Shown: piece by piece, positions 35,208-43,017 of the stretch | How the letters are laid out: the number at the start of each line of letters is the position of its first letter | Numbering within the stretch: the stretch's first letter is position 1 | Assembly (NCBI GenBank): GCA_943789355.1 | Contig: CALSTU010000004.1 | Coordinates: 62,001-126,000 of the forward strand | Direction: 5' to 3' | DNA from: UBA7430 sp002478765 | GTDB lineage: Bacteria; Bacteroidota; Bacteroidia; Flavobacteriales; UBA7430 | DNA length: 64,000 nt | Notes under the pieces: model-generated | The model's database searches: none | The model's input: only the letters and a program-made list of their open reading frames with translations | What the model was told of the DNA's origin: nothing | Translations under genes and position numbers: made by a program

Positions 35208-35981
35208 ATGATTTCCACTACTATTTTGAAAAAGATGAAAGAGATCATCGTTCTTGTTATACTTTTTACAGCACCATTAATTTTGGCGCAAGAGAAAGAA
35301 CTGTCATTCAAAAAAGGCGAGAAATTGACTTATAAAGTTCATTACGGACTTGTTGCAGCAGGAACGGCAGAATTGGTAGTTAAAACTAGAGGAGACGAAT
35401 ACAAATTCATTGCAAAAGGCAGATCTACGGGAGTATTCAATCTATTATTTAAAGTGCGAAATACCTATGAAAGTTATGTTAGCCGATCTATCTTAAAGCC
35501 AAATCAATTTTATCGGAACGTTAGAGAAGGGAATTTCAGAAAAAAGGAATCTGTTTTCTTTAATTACGACCTCTTGCAAGCAGAATCAACACGTGATACG
35601 ATTCCTCTTCCAGAAAATACGCAAGATATTGTTTCCATGTTCTATTATTTACGCACACAAAATTTCGACACGCTTGAGCTTGGGAGTCGTCAGTCAATTC
35701 AGGTATACCTTGATGATGAATTTATGAATTCGGAACTGCATTATTTAGGCCTGGACACCATCAAAACAAAATTTGGTTGGATCCCCTGTACCAAATGGTC
35801 TCCTGAGCTTCAAACCGGTAGAATATTTAATAACCAACAGGCTCTCAAAATATGGATAAGCAATGACGTTAATAAAATACCAATCCAGATAAAAGCAAAA
35901 ATATTGGTAGGTTCCATAAAAATGGACTTGACAAAATATTCTGGAACCAGAGAGAAGCTCAAAAAGGTCAATCGCAACTGA
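35208..35981 (+). CDS. DUF3108 domain-containing exported protein
   Basis: 257 residues with a signal peptide (KEIIVLVILFTAPLILAQ) and a beta-rich DUF3108 domain: KKGEKLTYKVHYGLVAAGTAELVV at the front and VYLDDEFMNSELHYLG in the middle. The family is found in many Gram-negatives, of unknown function and probably periplasmic. The ATG at 35208 is given; the in-frame ATG at 35235 (MKEIIVLV) makes a more usual signal peptide and may be the true start. Confidence 0.8.
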   Translation: MISTTILKKMKEIIVLVILFTAPLILAQEKELSFKKGEKLTYKVHYGLVAAGTAELVVKTRGDEYKFIAKGRSTGVFNLLFKVRNTYESYVSRSILKPNQFYRNVREGNFRKKESVFFNYDLLQAESTRDTIPLPENTQDIVSMFYYLRTQNFDTLELGSRQSIQVYLDDEFMNSELHYLGLDTIKTKFGWIPCTKWSPELQTGRIFNNQQALKIWISNDVNKIPIQIKAKILVGSIKMDLTKYSGTREKLKKVNRN

Positions 35982-36047
35982 AAATATCATTTTAATCATT
36001 AAATAAAAACAAGCTATATATTCTATGAATTTGTAAATTAGCCCGCA

Positions 36048-36926
36048 ATGAGCGCAAAACAAGACAGATTCAATAAAAGAAGACTTCGATCTTCATACCT
36101 TTCGGTTGTGGTTAGCATGACTCTCGTCCTTTTTTTAATAGGACTGCTAAGCACCGTACTGTACCATTCTAAAACCATTGCCAACGAGGTTCAAGAAAAT
36201 ATTGCATTCACCGTACTATTGAACCCCAGTGCAAAGCAAATTGCTATAAAACAGTTTCAACGACAGCTTGAATTAAGTGAACATGTAAAGTATACCGAAT
36301 TTATTTCTAAAGACGAAGCGAGTCAAAGTCTTGAAAAAGATTTGGGGGAAGATTTCATAAATTTTCTTGGATTCAACCCGCTGACTGATGCTATAGACAT
36401 TCATTTTCATGCCTACTATACGCAAACCAATAGTCCCGATGGAATTGAAAAAGAGCTGTTGAAGGTCCCTGTTGTTCGTGAGGTTATTTATGATAAGTCA
36501 TTAATTAATTTATTAAATGACAATCTTCAAAAGCTGTCATACGCTCTTTTACTACTAAGTGTACTTTTTAGCCTTATTGCCATTGCTTTAATCAATTCAT
36601 CGATTCGATTGACCATTTACTCTAAACGATTCCTGATAAAAACCATGCAATTGGTAGGTGCAACAAAAAAGTTTATCCGAAAGCCTTTTATTAAAAAAAG
36701 TCTTCAACACGGATTACTGGCTTCTGGCTTAGCAATATTGTCCCTAGATTTACTTATTAGATACAGCACTAACTTACTACCTGAAATTCAAAGATTGCAC
36801 ACCGTCGAAGATCAAATAATCTTGTATTCTTCGATACTTCTTATTGGGTTTTTCATCCCTTGGGTATGCACCTACTTTGCCGTAAGGAAATACTTAAAAT
36901 TAACAACTGACGAACTACATTATTGA
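36048..36926 (+). CDS. ftsX: Cell division ABC transporter subunit FtsX
   Basis: Membrane half of FtsEX, which regulates peptidoglycan hydrolases at division. The 292 residues have one N-terminal membrane segment (VVVSMTLVLFLIGLLSTVL), an extracytoplasmic domain with KYTEFISKDEA, and three C-terminal segments around SIRLTIYSKRFLIKTMQLVGA. ftsE is not adjacent, which I believe is usual in Bacteroidota. It is followed 1 nt later by DUF3098 and uppP, a common arrangement in the phylum. Confidence 0.92.
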   Translation: MSAKQDRFNKRRLRSSYLSVVVSMTLVLFLIGLLSTVLYHSKTIANEVQENIAFTVLLNPSAKQIAIKQFQRQLELSEHVKYTEFISKDEASQSLEKDLGEDFINFLGFNPLTDAIDIHFHAYYTQTNSPDGIEKELLKVPVVREVIYDKSLINLLNDNLQKLSYALLLLSVLFSLIAIALINSSIRLTIYSKRFLIKTMQLVGATKKFIRKPFIKKSLQHGLLASGLAILSLDLLIRYSTNLLPEIQRLHTVEDQIILYSSILLIGFFIPWVCTYFAVRKYLKLTTDELHY

Positions 36927-36927
36927 T

Positions 36928-37161
36928 ATGGAAAATAAAAAGTTTTTATTTGAGAAGAGGAATTATCAAATCATGCTAATTGGAATTTTATTCATCGTTA
37001 CGGGGCTCGTATTGATGGCTGGCGGCGATACAGGAGATGAAACAAGTTTCAATCCAGAAATATTTAATTTTAGACGAATTACACTGGCTCCAATCCTAAT
37101 CGTTGCTGGTTTTACAATAGAAATATTCGCTATTATGCACAAGCCAAAAAATAAATCTTAA
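36928..37161 (+). CDS. DUF3098 small membrane protein
   Basis: 77 residues with two membrane segments (QIMLIGILFIVTGLVLM and LAPILIVAGFTIEIFAIM) around a short loop containing DTGDETSFNPEIF. This matches DUF3098, found between ftsX and uppP in Bacteroidota; function unknown. It overlaps the uppP start by one base, so translation is coupled. Confidence 0.85.
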   Translation: MENKKFLFEKRNYQIMLIGILFIVTGLVLMAGGDTGDETSFNPEIFNFRRITLAPILIVAGFTIEIFAIMHKPKNKS

Positions 37162-37949
37162 TGGGAATATTAGAAGCTATTATTCTTGGTGTAATTCAAG
37201 GGTTAACAGAGTTTTTACCTGTAAGTAGTAGTGGGCATTTAGAATTGGCTAAAGAAATCCTTAATATATCAGCGCAAGAACAAAATTTATTAATGACCAT
37301 AAGCCTTCATGCTGCTACAGCATTAAGCACAGTGTTTATTTTCCGGAAAGACATACTCGAAATATTCAATGGTCTGCTCCAACTCAAATGGAACGAAGAG
37401 TTTAAGTTCTCCCTCAAAATTATATTATCAATGCTTCCTGCCGCACTTGTAGGCTTGTTTTTTGAAAGTGAAATTGAACAATTATTTGGAGGCCAAATTC
37501 TACTTGTGGGTTTTATGTTAATGGTCACAGGGCTGCTGCTTTTTTTGGCAGATCAAGCAAAAAAAACAAATCGAAAAGTAGGCTTTGTCAATGCCATTCT
37601 AATCGGAGTCTCTCAAGCTGTTGCGATTTTACCGGGGATCTCAAGGTCTGGAGCAACCATATCTACCTCAGTTTTACTGGGAATTGACAGAGAAAAAGCA
37701 GCTCGTTTTTCTTTTCTTATGGTCGTTCCTTTAATTTTTGGGAAAATGGCTAAAGACATCATCGGCGGCAATATTGACCCAGAAACTACAACACTGCTTC
37801 CCTTAATCGTAGGATTTATTGCCGCTTTTTTTACAGGACTAATTGCCTGCAATTGGATGATTCGATTGGTCAAAAATAGTCAATTGAAATACTTTGCTTA
37901 TTACTGCTTCGTAGTTGGTGCAATTTCAATTGCAACAACCCTTACATAG
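37161..37949 (+). CDS. uppP: Undecaprenyl-diphosphatase
   Basis: Inner-membrane enzyme (BacA type) that regenerates undecaprenyl phosphate for wall synthesis and can give bacitracin resistance. The 262 residues begin with the two hallmark regions IQGLTEFLPVSSSGHL and, later, AILPGISRSGATIST; about eight membrane segments. UppS, which makes the lipid it recycles, is also in the window. Confidence 0.95.
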   Translation: MGILEAIILGVIQGLTEFLPVSSSGHLELAKEILNISAQEQNLLMTISLHAATALSTVFIFRKDILEIFNGLLQLKWNEEFKFSLKIILSMLPAALVGLFFESEIEQLFGGQILLVGFMLMVTGLLLFLADQAKKTNRKVGFVNAILIGVSQAVAILPGISRSGATISTSVLLGIDREKAARFSFLMVVPLIFGKMAKDIIGGNIDPETTTLLPLIVGFIAAFFTGLIACNWMIRLVKNSQLKYFAYYCFVVGAISIATTLT

Positions 37950-37964
37950 AAATTCATTTTACAT

Positions 37965-37972
37965 TATCTTTG
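37965..37972 (+). promoter_or_regulatory. -7 box of ketoacyl synthase promoter
   Basis: TATCTTTG, exact TAnnTTTG match, with only four bases (GCGC) before the ATG at 37977. The transcript would then be leaderless or start translation at the next ATG, 37989. Confidence 0.6.
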
Positions 37973-37976
37973 GCGC

Positions 37977-39140
37977 ATGCAGGATAAGATGATTATAAGC
38001 GGAATGGGGAGTCTCTCTGCATTGGGGAGTAACTCTGAAGAAATATGGAAACATTATCAAGATGAAACAACTCGAATCACAAATTGTTGTTTTAACGAAC
38101 TTGACACTCCGGTAGGAAAACTCTATCCCGAAGATGAGAATCTTATCAGTAAACTACGTGAAGAGAAATCTCACTACAAACGCCTTGATAAAACGGTGCT
38201 CTTGGGGATTCTTGCCGGAAGAAAAGCTTTCAAACAAGCTTCCTGGAAAGAAGATGAAAATGTAAGCATTAACTTAGGCTCATCCAGAGGAGCTACACAA
38301 CTTTTTGAGAAATACCACAAGAACTTTGTCACCAATGACGAGAAGCGTTTGAGCGCTCTTGTATCACCTACAACAACACTTGGAAACATATCTTCCTGGC
38401 TAGCTTACGACCTAGGAGTTAAAGGTGCCAGCTTTTCTCATTCCATAACTTGTAGCACCGCACTTCACTCCGTTCTAAATGCAATAGCTTGGCTACAATC
38501 TGGTATGGCAGAGAAATTCTTAGTCGGTGGGTCTGAAGCTCCATTAAGTGATTTTACGATTGCCCAAATGCGTGCTTTGAAAATTTATGCTGAAAAAAGT
38601 GACTCATTCCCTTCATTACCCCTACAAAAAGACAAACACCGAAGCTCACTTGTACTTGGGGAAGGGGCTGCAGTATTTTGTATGGAAAGAGATCAAGGGC
38701 AAAATAGAATTGCTAAAATAGCAGGTGTTGGATATGCAACCGAGCTTATTGAGCACAACGTCTCACTTTCTGCAGAAGCTGAGTGTCTTCAAAAATCCAT
38801 GAAAATGGCCCTTAAAAATGCCAATCTTACCTCCGTAGATAGCATTGTGATGCATGCTCCAGGAACTTTGAGGGGAGACCAAAGTGAATACAAAGCGATT
38901 CAAAAACTTTTTGGCAAAGAACTCCCTCATATAATTTCCACAAAATACACAACAGGACATACTTTTGGAGCTTCAGGAGCATTGAGTATGGAGTTGGCAA
39001 TACTGATGTTGCAACATCAAAAGACAATTAAATTACCCTACGAAAGTGAGTCTTGTGGGGATCCAAAATCTCTTGAAAACATCATGGTAAATGCTACAGG
39101 GTTTGGTGGAAATGCCGTCAGTATCATTTTATCTAAATAA
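37977..39140 (+). CDS. Beta-ketoacyl synthase family protein
   Basis: FabF-like condensing enzyme, 387 residues. The Cys-His-His set is present: Cys159 (ITCSTALH), His293 (MHAPGTLRGD, a variant of the usual HGTGT) and His328 (TTGHTFGASG, with nearby Lys323). It is too divergent for the main FabF. It is followed directly by bioB, so a part in supplying the pimeloyl chain for biotin is possible but unproven; a role in another secondary acyl chain is the alternative. The promoter box leaves the first ATG leaderless; the ATG at 37989 (MIISGMGSLS) is the other candidate. Confidence 0.85.
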   Translation: MQDKMIISGMGSLSALGSNSEEIWKHYQDETTRITNCCFNELDTPVGKLYPEDENLISKLREEKSHYKRLDKTVLLGILAGRKAFKQASWKEDENVSINLGSSRGATQLFEKYHKNFVTNDEKRLSALVSPTTTLGNISSWLAYDLGVKGASFSHSITCSTALHSVLNAIAWLQSGMAEKFLVGGSEAPLSDFTIAQMRALKIYAEKSDSFPSLPLQKDKHRSSLVLGEGAAVFCMERDQGQNRIAKIAGVGYATELIEHNVSLSAEAECLQKSMKMALKNANLTSVDSIVMHAPGTLRGDQSEYKAIQKLFGKELPHIISTKYTTGHTFGASGALSMELAILMLQHQKTIKLPYESESCGDPKSLENIMVNATGFGGNAVSIILSK

Positions 39141-39164
39141 AAACGAATAGCAAAAAAGAAGCTT

Positions 39165-39172
39165 TATATTTG
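39165..39172 (+). promoter_or_regulatory. -7 box of bioB promoter
   Basis: TATATTTG, exact TAnnTTTG match, 20 nt upstream of the bioB ATG. It gives bioB a promoter separate from that of the ketoacyl synthase gene. Confidence 0.6.
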
Positions 39173-39192
39173 AGCATAAATCAAGAATAATC

Positions 39193-40302
39193 ATGACGGA
39201 CAAAAGAAAAAACTGGACGAAAGAAGAAGTCTTCGAACTTTATAACAAACCTCTACTCCAGCTGGTATTTGAAGCCGCTAAGGTTCATCGCGAAAATCAC
39301 GATCCACAGGAAGTACAAGTGAGTACATTACTCTCCATAAAAACAGGCGGATGTCCTGAAGATTGTGGCTATTGTCCTCAAGCGGCTCGATACCATACTG
39401 ACATTGAAAAAAATGATTTGATGTCTGTTCAAACCGTCAAAGCTCAGGCACTTCGTGCTAAAAGCTCGGGATCTTCAAGAGTATGTATGGGAGCAGCTTG
39501 GAGAAATGTTAAAGAAGGGGCCGATTTTGACCAAGTTTTAGAAATGGTTCGCACCGTTCGCGATTTAGACATGGAGGTTTGTTGTACGCTTGGTATGTTA
39601 ACACAAGATCAAGCACGTAGACTTTCCGATGCAGGATTGTATGCATACAATCATAACTTAGACACCTCCGAAGAGCATTATAAAAAAGTAATCTCTACCA
39701 GAGGTTATGAAGACCGTATTGAAACCATAGGAAATGCTCGAAAAGCAGGTTTAACTGTTTGCTCTGGTGGGATTATAGGAATGGGAGAAACTCCTGAAGA
39801 CAGAGCGGCTATGTTGGTTACACTATCCTGCTTGAACCCTTACCCAGAATCTGTTCCCATCAATGCACTTGTTGCTGTTGAGGGCACACCTATGGAGGAT
39901 CAAGAACAAATTCCAATTTGGGATATGGTGCGAATGGTAGCTACGACTCGTATTGTTCTTCCAAAAACTACCGTTCGACTTTCTGCAGGTAGAACACAAA
40001 TGAGTGATGAAGGACAAGCATTATGTTTCATGTCTGGAGCTGGATCCATATTTGCAGGTGACAAACTATTAACCACCCCTAACCCTGACATCAATAAGGA
40101 TATGGAGTTGTTTAACATCTTAGGGTTAACGCCTCAAAAGGCATACAAAAAAGGAGATAAACCTGAAGTAAACGAGAATTATAAAAACAGTTGCACAAAC
40201 GACAAAAATGAGAAGTGGTCAAGACCGGCTCATACAATAGAAGCAAATGTTAAAGCAACGATTAGTGCAAAAGAGAAACGTAAATTGAATCATAAATTAT
40301 GA
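39193..40302 (+). CDS. bioB: Biotin synthase
   Basis: Radical SAM enzyme inserting sulfur into dethiobiotin. The 369 residues have the CX3CX2C cluster motif at Cys54, Cys58, Cys61 (GGCPEDCGYCPQ), YNHNLDT and the RLSAGR motif of the second cluster site. About 30 extra C-terminal residues, rich in Lys and Asn, follow the core. Biotin made here is needed by AccB and by the stand-alone carrier protein at 23235. The stop overlaps the next gene by 4 nt (ATGA). Confidence 0.96.
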   Translation: MTDKRKNWTKEEVFELYNKPLLQLVFEAAKVHRENHDPQEVQVSTLLSIKTGGCPEDCGYCPQAARYHTDIEKNDLMSVQTVKAQALRAKSSGSSRVCMGAAWRNVKEGADFDQVLEMVRTVRDLDMEVCCTLGMLTQDQARRLSDAGLYAYNHNLDTSEEHYKKVISTRGYEDRIETIGNARKAGLTVCSGGIIGMGETPEDRAAMLVTLSCLNPYPESVPINALVAVEGTPMEDQEQIPIWDMVRMVATTRIVLPKTTVRLSAGRTQMSDEGQALCFMSGAGSIFAGDKLLTTPNPDINKDMELFNILGLTPQKAYKKGDKPEVNENYKNSCTNDKNEKWSRPAHTIEANVKATISAKEKRKLNHKL

Positions 40303-40916
40303 AAAAAATAATCTTATCATTATGGGTTGTTGGATCAAGCATGTGCCTCTCAGCTCAAAGCTTTGATTGGGGTGCAAAAGTAAATGTTGGATCTCCCAAT
40401 GTATCTGTCGAAGACATCACAAACCTTTCAAATTCAGGAAATGGTGGCGGAGATCTTTTAGAAATAAATGACGCCTCGCTTAACTGGCAACTCGGTCTGT
40501 TTGCGCGACTCAAACTTCTTGGGTTTTATATTCAACCAGAAGCCATGTTTAGCTACACAAATTCGGAACTAAAATATGGTAATGAGTCCGGGGATGTTAA
40601 AATAACCAAACTCGACATACCTGTTATGATAGGTAAACGTTTTTTAAGAGTGTTTAGAGTAAACGCAGGACCCGTGTTTAGTATTAAACTGAATCAAAGT
40701 ATTAAAAGTACGGCTAATGAAATCAGCTCCAACTACAAAAATACTACAGTTGGCCTTCAATATGGAATCGGTATAGACGTATCAAAAATAAGTATTGATC
40801 TTCGTGTTGAAAAAGGATTACAATCGATCTCTAATGATTTGAAAATCGCAGGCGAAACGTTTGCCACTGACCAAAGGTTAAACCAAGTTATGCTTGCCCT
40901 AGGGTACAGATTCTAA
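40299..40916 (+). CDS. Outer-membrane beta-barrel (PorT-like) protein
   Basis: 205 residues with a signal peptide (KKIILSLWVVGSSMCLSAQ) and an eight-strand-like barrel ending in an aromatic residue (MLALGYRF), as in the PorT/outer-membrane barrel families of Bacteroidota. Substrate or role unknown. Its start overlaps bioB by 4 nt, indicating co-translation despite no obvious functional link. A strong terminator follows. Confidence 0.78.
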   Translation: MKKIILSLWVVGSSMCLSAQSFDWGAKVNVGSPNVSVEDITNLSNSGNGGGDLLEINDASLNWQLGLFARLKLLGFYIQPEAMFSYTNSELKYGNESGDVKITKLDIPVMIGKRFLRVFRVNAGPVFSIKLNQSIKSTANEISSNYKNTTVGLQYGIGIDVSKISIDLRVEKGLQSISNDLKIAGETFATDQRLNQVMLALGYRF

Positions 40917-40935
40917 AAGCATTCGCGTCAGAATG

Positions 40936-40964
40936 AAAAAGAGGTTATATATAGGCCTCTTTTT
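40936..40964 (+). terminator. Rho-independent terminator after the barrel gene
   Basis: AAAAAGAGG (40936-40944) pairs with CCTCTTTTT (40956-40964) around an 11-nt loop, followed by more T. It ends the ketoacyl synthase-bioB-barrel transcript and can also serve the convergent mazG side. Confidence 0.85.
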
Positions 40965-40984
40965 TTTTATCCACATGAACCCAT

Positions 40985-41311
40985 TTACTTCAATTTTTCA
41001 TTGTCATGATGACGATGATTGTCTCTTTCTGTTTTCTTTTCAAAATTCTTGATCACAGCGGATTCCAAGTCGATTCCAGTTTGATTTGCGATGCAAGTAA
41101 GAACCCACAAAACATCGGCAAGTTCATCCGCCAATTCTTTATCTGTATCAGAAGGCTTTTCAGACTGCTCTCCATAACGCCTTGCCATAATTCGAGCAAC
41201 TTCTCCAACCTCTTCGGTCAAAATAGCCATGTTGGTAAGTTCACTGAAATATCGAACTCCATATTTCTGAATCCAATCATCAACTCTTTTTTGCAATTGA
41301 TTAAGCTCCAT
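40985..41311 (-). CDS. MazG-type nucleotide pyrophosphohydrolase
   Basis: Small all-alpha NTP pyrophosphatase (house-cleaning or dCTPase-like), 108 residues. The metal-binding motifs ILTEEVGEVAR (ExxE) and KELADELADVLWVL (ExxD) are intact. The His-rich tail (RDNHRHHDNEKLK) is unusual in composition. It is coupled to dtd by a one-base TAATG overlap, third in rsgA-dtd-mazG. Confidence 0.88.
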   Translation of the reverse strand: MELNQLQKRVDDWIQKYGVRYFSELTNMAILTEEVGEVARIMARRYGEQSEKPSDTDKELADELADVLWVLTCIANQTGIDLESAVIKNFEKKTERDNHRHHDNEKLK

Positions 41312-41763
41312 TATTCTCTATTTTTAGAATCCATATTAAGCGTTACCGGCCCATCGTTACACAAGAAAACTTTCATGTCTGCACCAAATTCACCTGCTGG
41401 CACAGGCTTTCCTAACAAAACCTCCAAACGATTGTGAAACAGTCTGTATAGAGTAATAGCAGTGTCTGGACGAGCAGAACGAATGTAAGAAGGTCTATTT
41501 CCTTTTTTAGTGCTAGCAAATAGAGTAAACTGACTCACAAGTAGAATGTCTCCATTGACATCAGTAATTGACTTATTCATTTTACCAAACCCGTCAGAAA
41601 AAATTCTTAATGCCAAAATCTTATTACAAAGCCACTCTACATCAGCTTCACCATCCTCTTTACCAATACCAATAAGAACAAGCAACCCCTGATTTATTTG
41701 AGATGTTGTCTTTTGATTAATCTGCACCGAAGCTTCACGGACCCTTTGTATCGTTAATCTCAT
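41311..41763 (-). CDS. dtd: D-aminoacyl-tRNA deacylase
   Basis: Removes D-amino acids (and glycine from tRNA-Ala) from mischarged tRNAs. The 150 residues begin MRLTIQRVREASVQI and contain the VSQFTLFA motif and the Gly-cisPro motif NDGPVTLNMDS. It is coupled to rsgA upstream (TGATG) and mazG downstream (TAATG). Confidence 0.95.
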   Translation of the reverse strand: MRLTIQRVREASVQINQKTTSQINQGLLVLIGIGKEDGEADVEWLCNKILALRIFSDGFGKMNKSITDVNGDILLVSQFTLFASTKKGNRPSYIRSARPDTAITLYRLFHNRLEVLLGKPVPAGEFGADMKVFLCNDGPVTLNMDSKNRE

Positions 41764-42695
41764 CAGTGGTACTTTGACTCTCTATATTGCCCTCCATCAT
41801 CTTCCAAAATAGTTAAATAACTATCATATCGAACCGGATGAATATGTCCTGCATCAACAGCATCTTTAATCGCGCACTTGGGTTCATTAACATGGATGCA
41901 ATTGTGAAATTTACATTGACCTTTGAGCGCCCTCATCTCTGGGAAATAATCGGCTAATTCAGAATCATCCATTTCTACAAGGCCTAATCCTTTTATCCCT
42001 GGAGTGTCAATGATATATCCACCAAAAGCCAACTCAAACATTTCCGCGAAGGTCGTCGTGTGCATTCCCTTTTGATGTGCGTCAGATACTTTTTGCGTCT
42101 CCAAGTGTAAGTTCCCGTCAATCGCATTAACCAGCGTCGATTTACCAACGCCCGAGTGTCCAGAAAGTAAGGTTACCTTATCTATCATAAGGTCTGTAAG
42201 AGACTTTAAATTTTGTTGGTTTAATGCCGAAACCTCAATACAATTGTAACCGGCATCTGAATACATTTTAGCGATTTGGTCGTGGTATTCACGATCAAAT
42301 TCATCGTATAAATCTATTTTGTTAAACACCAGATAAGCAGGTATTTGGTAGGCCTCAGCTGTAACTAAAAACCGGTCAATAAATCCAATGGTTGTAGCGG
42401 GCGAAGCCAAAGTGATGATTAAAAAGGCCTGATCCATATTTGAAGCAATGATGTGCACCTGCTTTGACAAATTAACAGATTTTCGGATGATGTAGTTCTT
42501 ACGGTCAAGAATTTCTGTAATGAGGTAGTCGTTGCCTTCTAGAGAGAGTATTACGTGATCTCCAACAGATATTGGATTGGTACTTTTTAAACCTTTGATA
42601 CGAAACTTTCCACGGATACGACACTCGACTTGACTACCATCCTGTATTCGAACATTGTACCAACTTCCTGTCGATTTTACTACCACACCTTCCAT
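41763..42695 (-). CDS. rsgA: Ribosome small subunit-dependent GTPase RsgA
   Basis: Circularly permuted GTPase in late 30S assembly. It has an OB-fold N-terminal domain, then G4 (FNKIDL), G1 (SGHSGVGKSTL) and G3 (DTPGIKGLG) in permuted order, and a C-terminal zinc finger (CKFHNCIHVNEPKC). The ATG at 42693-42695 gives MEGVVVKSTGSWYNV, the typical family start (310 residues); an upstream GTG at 42719 lies before the promoter box. Only four bases separate the box from the ATG, so the message may be leaderless. Confidence 0.95.
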   Translation of the reverse strand: MEGVVVKSTGSWYNVRIQDGSQVECRIRGKFRIKGLKSTNPISVGDHVILSLEGNDYLITEILDRKNYIIRKSVNLSKQVHIIASNMDQAFLIITLASPATTIGFIDRFLVTAEAYQIPAYLVFNKIDLYDEFDREYHDQIAKMYSDAGYNCIEVSALNQQNLKSLTDLMIDKVTLLSGHSGVGKSTLVNAIDGNLHLETQKVSDAHQKGMHTTTFAEMFELAFGGYIIDTPGIKGLGLVEMDDSELADYFPEMRALKGQCKFHNCIHVNEPKCAIKDAVDAGHIHPVRYDSYLTILEDDGGQYRESKYH

Positions 42696-42699
42696 TGAA

Positions 42700-42707
42700 C
42701 AAATATA
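42700..42707 (-). promoter_or_regulatory. -7 box of rsgA-dtd-mazG operon
   Basis: TATATTTG on the minus strand, exact TAnnTTTG match, four bases before the rsgA ATG. Confidence 0.6.
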
Positions 42708-42759
42708 AGCTTTGCCCACTGAGAAATAAAATTTATCTCACTTTTACAAATAAGCACAA

Positions 42760-42786
42760 AAAAAGGGCCCCATTTGGGCCCTTTTT
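42760..42786. terminator. Orphan terminator-type hairpin between divergent rsgA and gldA
   Basis: AAAAAGGGCCC (42760-42770) pairs perfectly with GGGCCCTTTTT (42776-42786), loop CATTT. It has the form of a strong bidirectional terminator. Both neighbouring genes point away from it, so it does not end any gene that I can see. Confidence 0.85.
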
Positions 42787-42884
42787 CACATTTACTCGCC
42801 CCTCGAGAAATGCTCATTTTCATTATTATATTAACTAAATATAGCCTACAAAGCATTGATTTACAAATGTTTTTAAAGTAAAAG

Positions 42885-42955
42885 TCGGTAATCTTGAGGC
42901 ATCGGTATATATCATTGAGGCATCGGTATGAATTTTGAGTAATCGGTATACTTTG
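42885..42955 (+). repeat. Spaced direct repeats with TCGGTA boxes upstream of gldA
   Basis: Four TCGGTA boxes start at 42885, 42902, 42923 and 42943. The last three lie in near-identical 20-21-bp units: TTGAGGCATCGGTAT (42894), TTGAGGCATCGGTAT (42915) and TTGAGTAATCGGTAT (42935). The spacing is close to two helical turns, so a protein binding each box would sit on one face of the DNA. Together with the hairpin this fills the 322-nt gene-free stretch 42696-43017. Confidence 0.75.
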
Positions 42956-43017
42956 ACTGGCCTAAGTCCTTTAGAAGTTCCTTAATCAGAAAAATTAAAA
43001 TAAACTATATTCGTAGT

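Noticed and set aside
42885..42955. Regularly spaced repeats resembling a small CRISPR array
   Set aside because: Units are only 20-21 bp with almost no spacer, there are no cas genes, and the position upstream of gldA fits operator-like boxes better.
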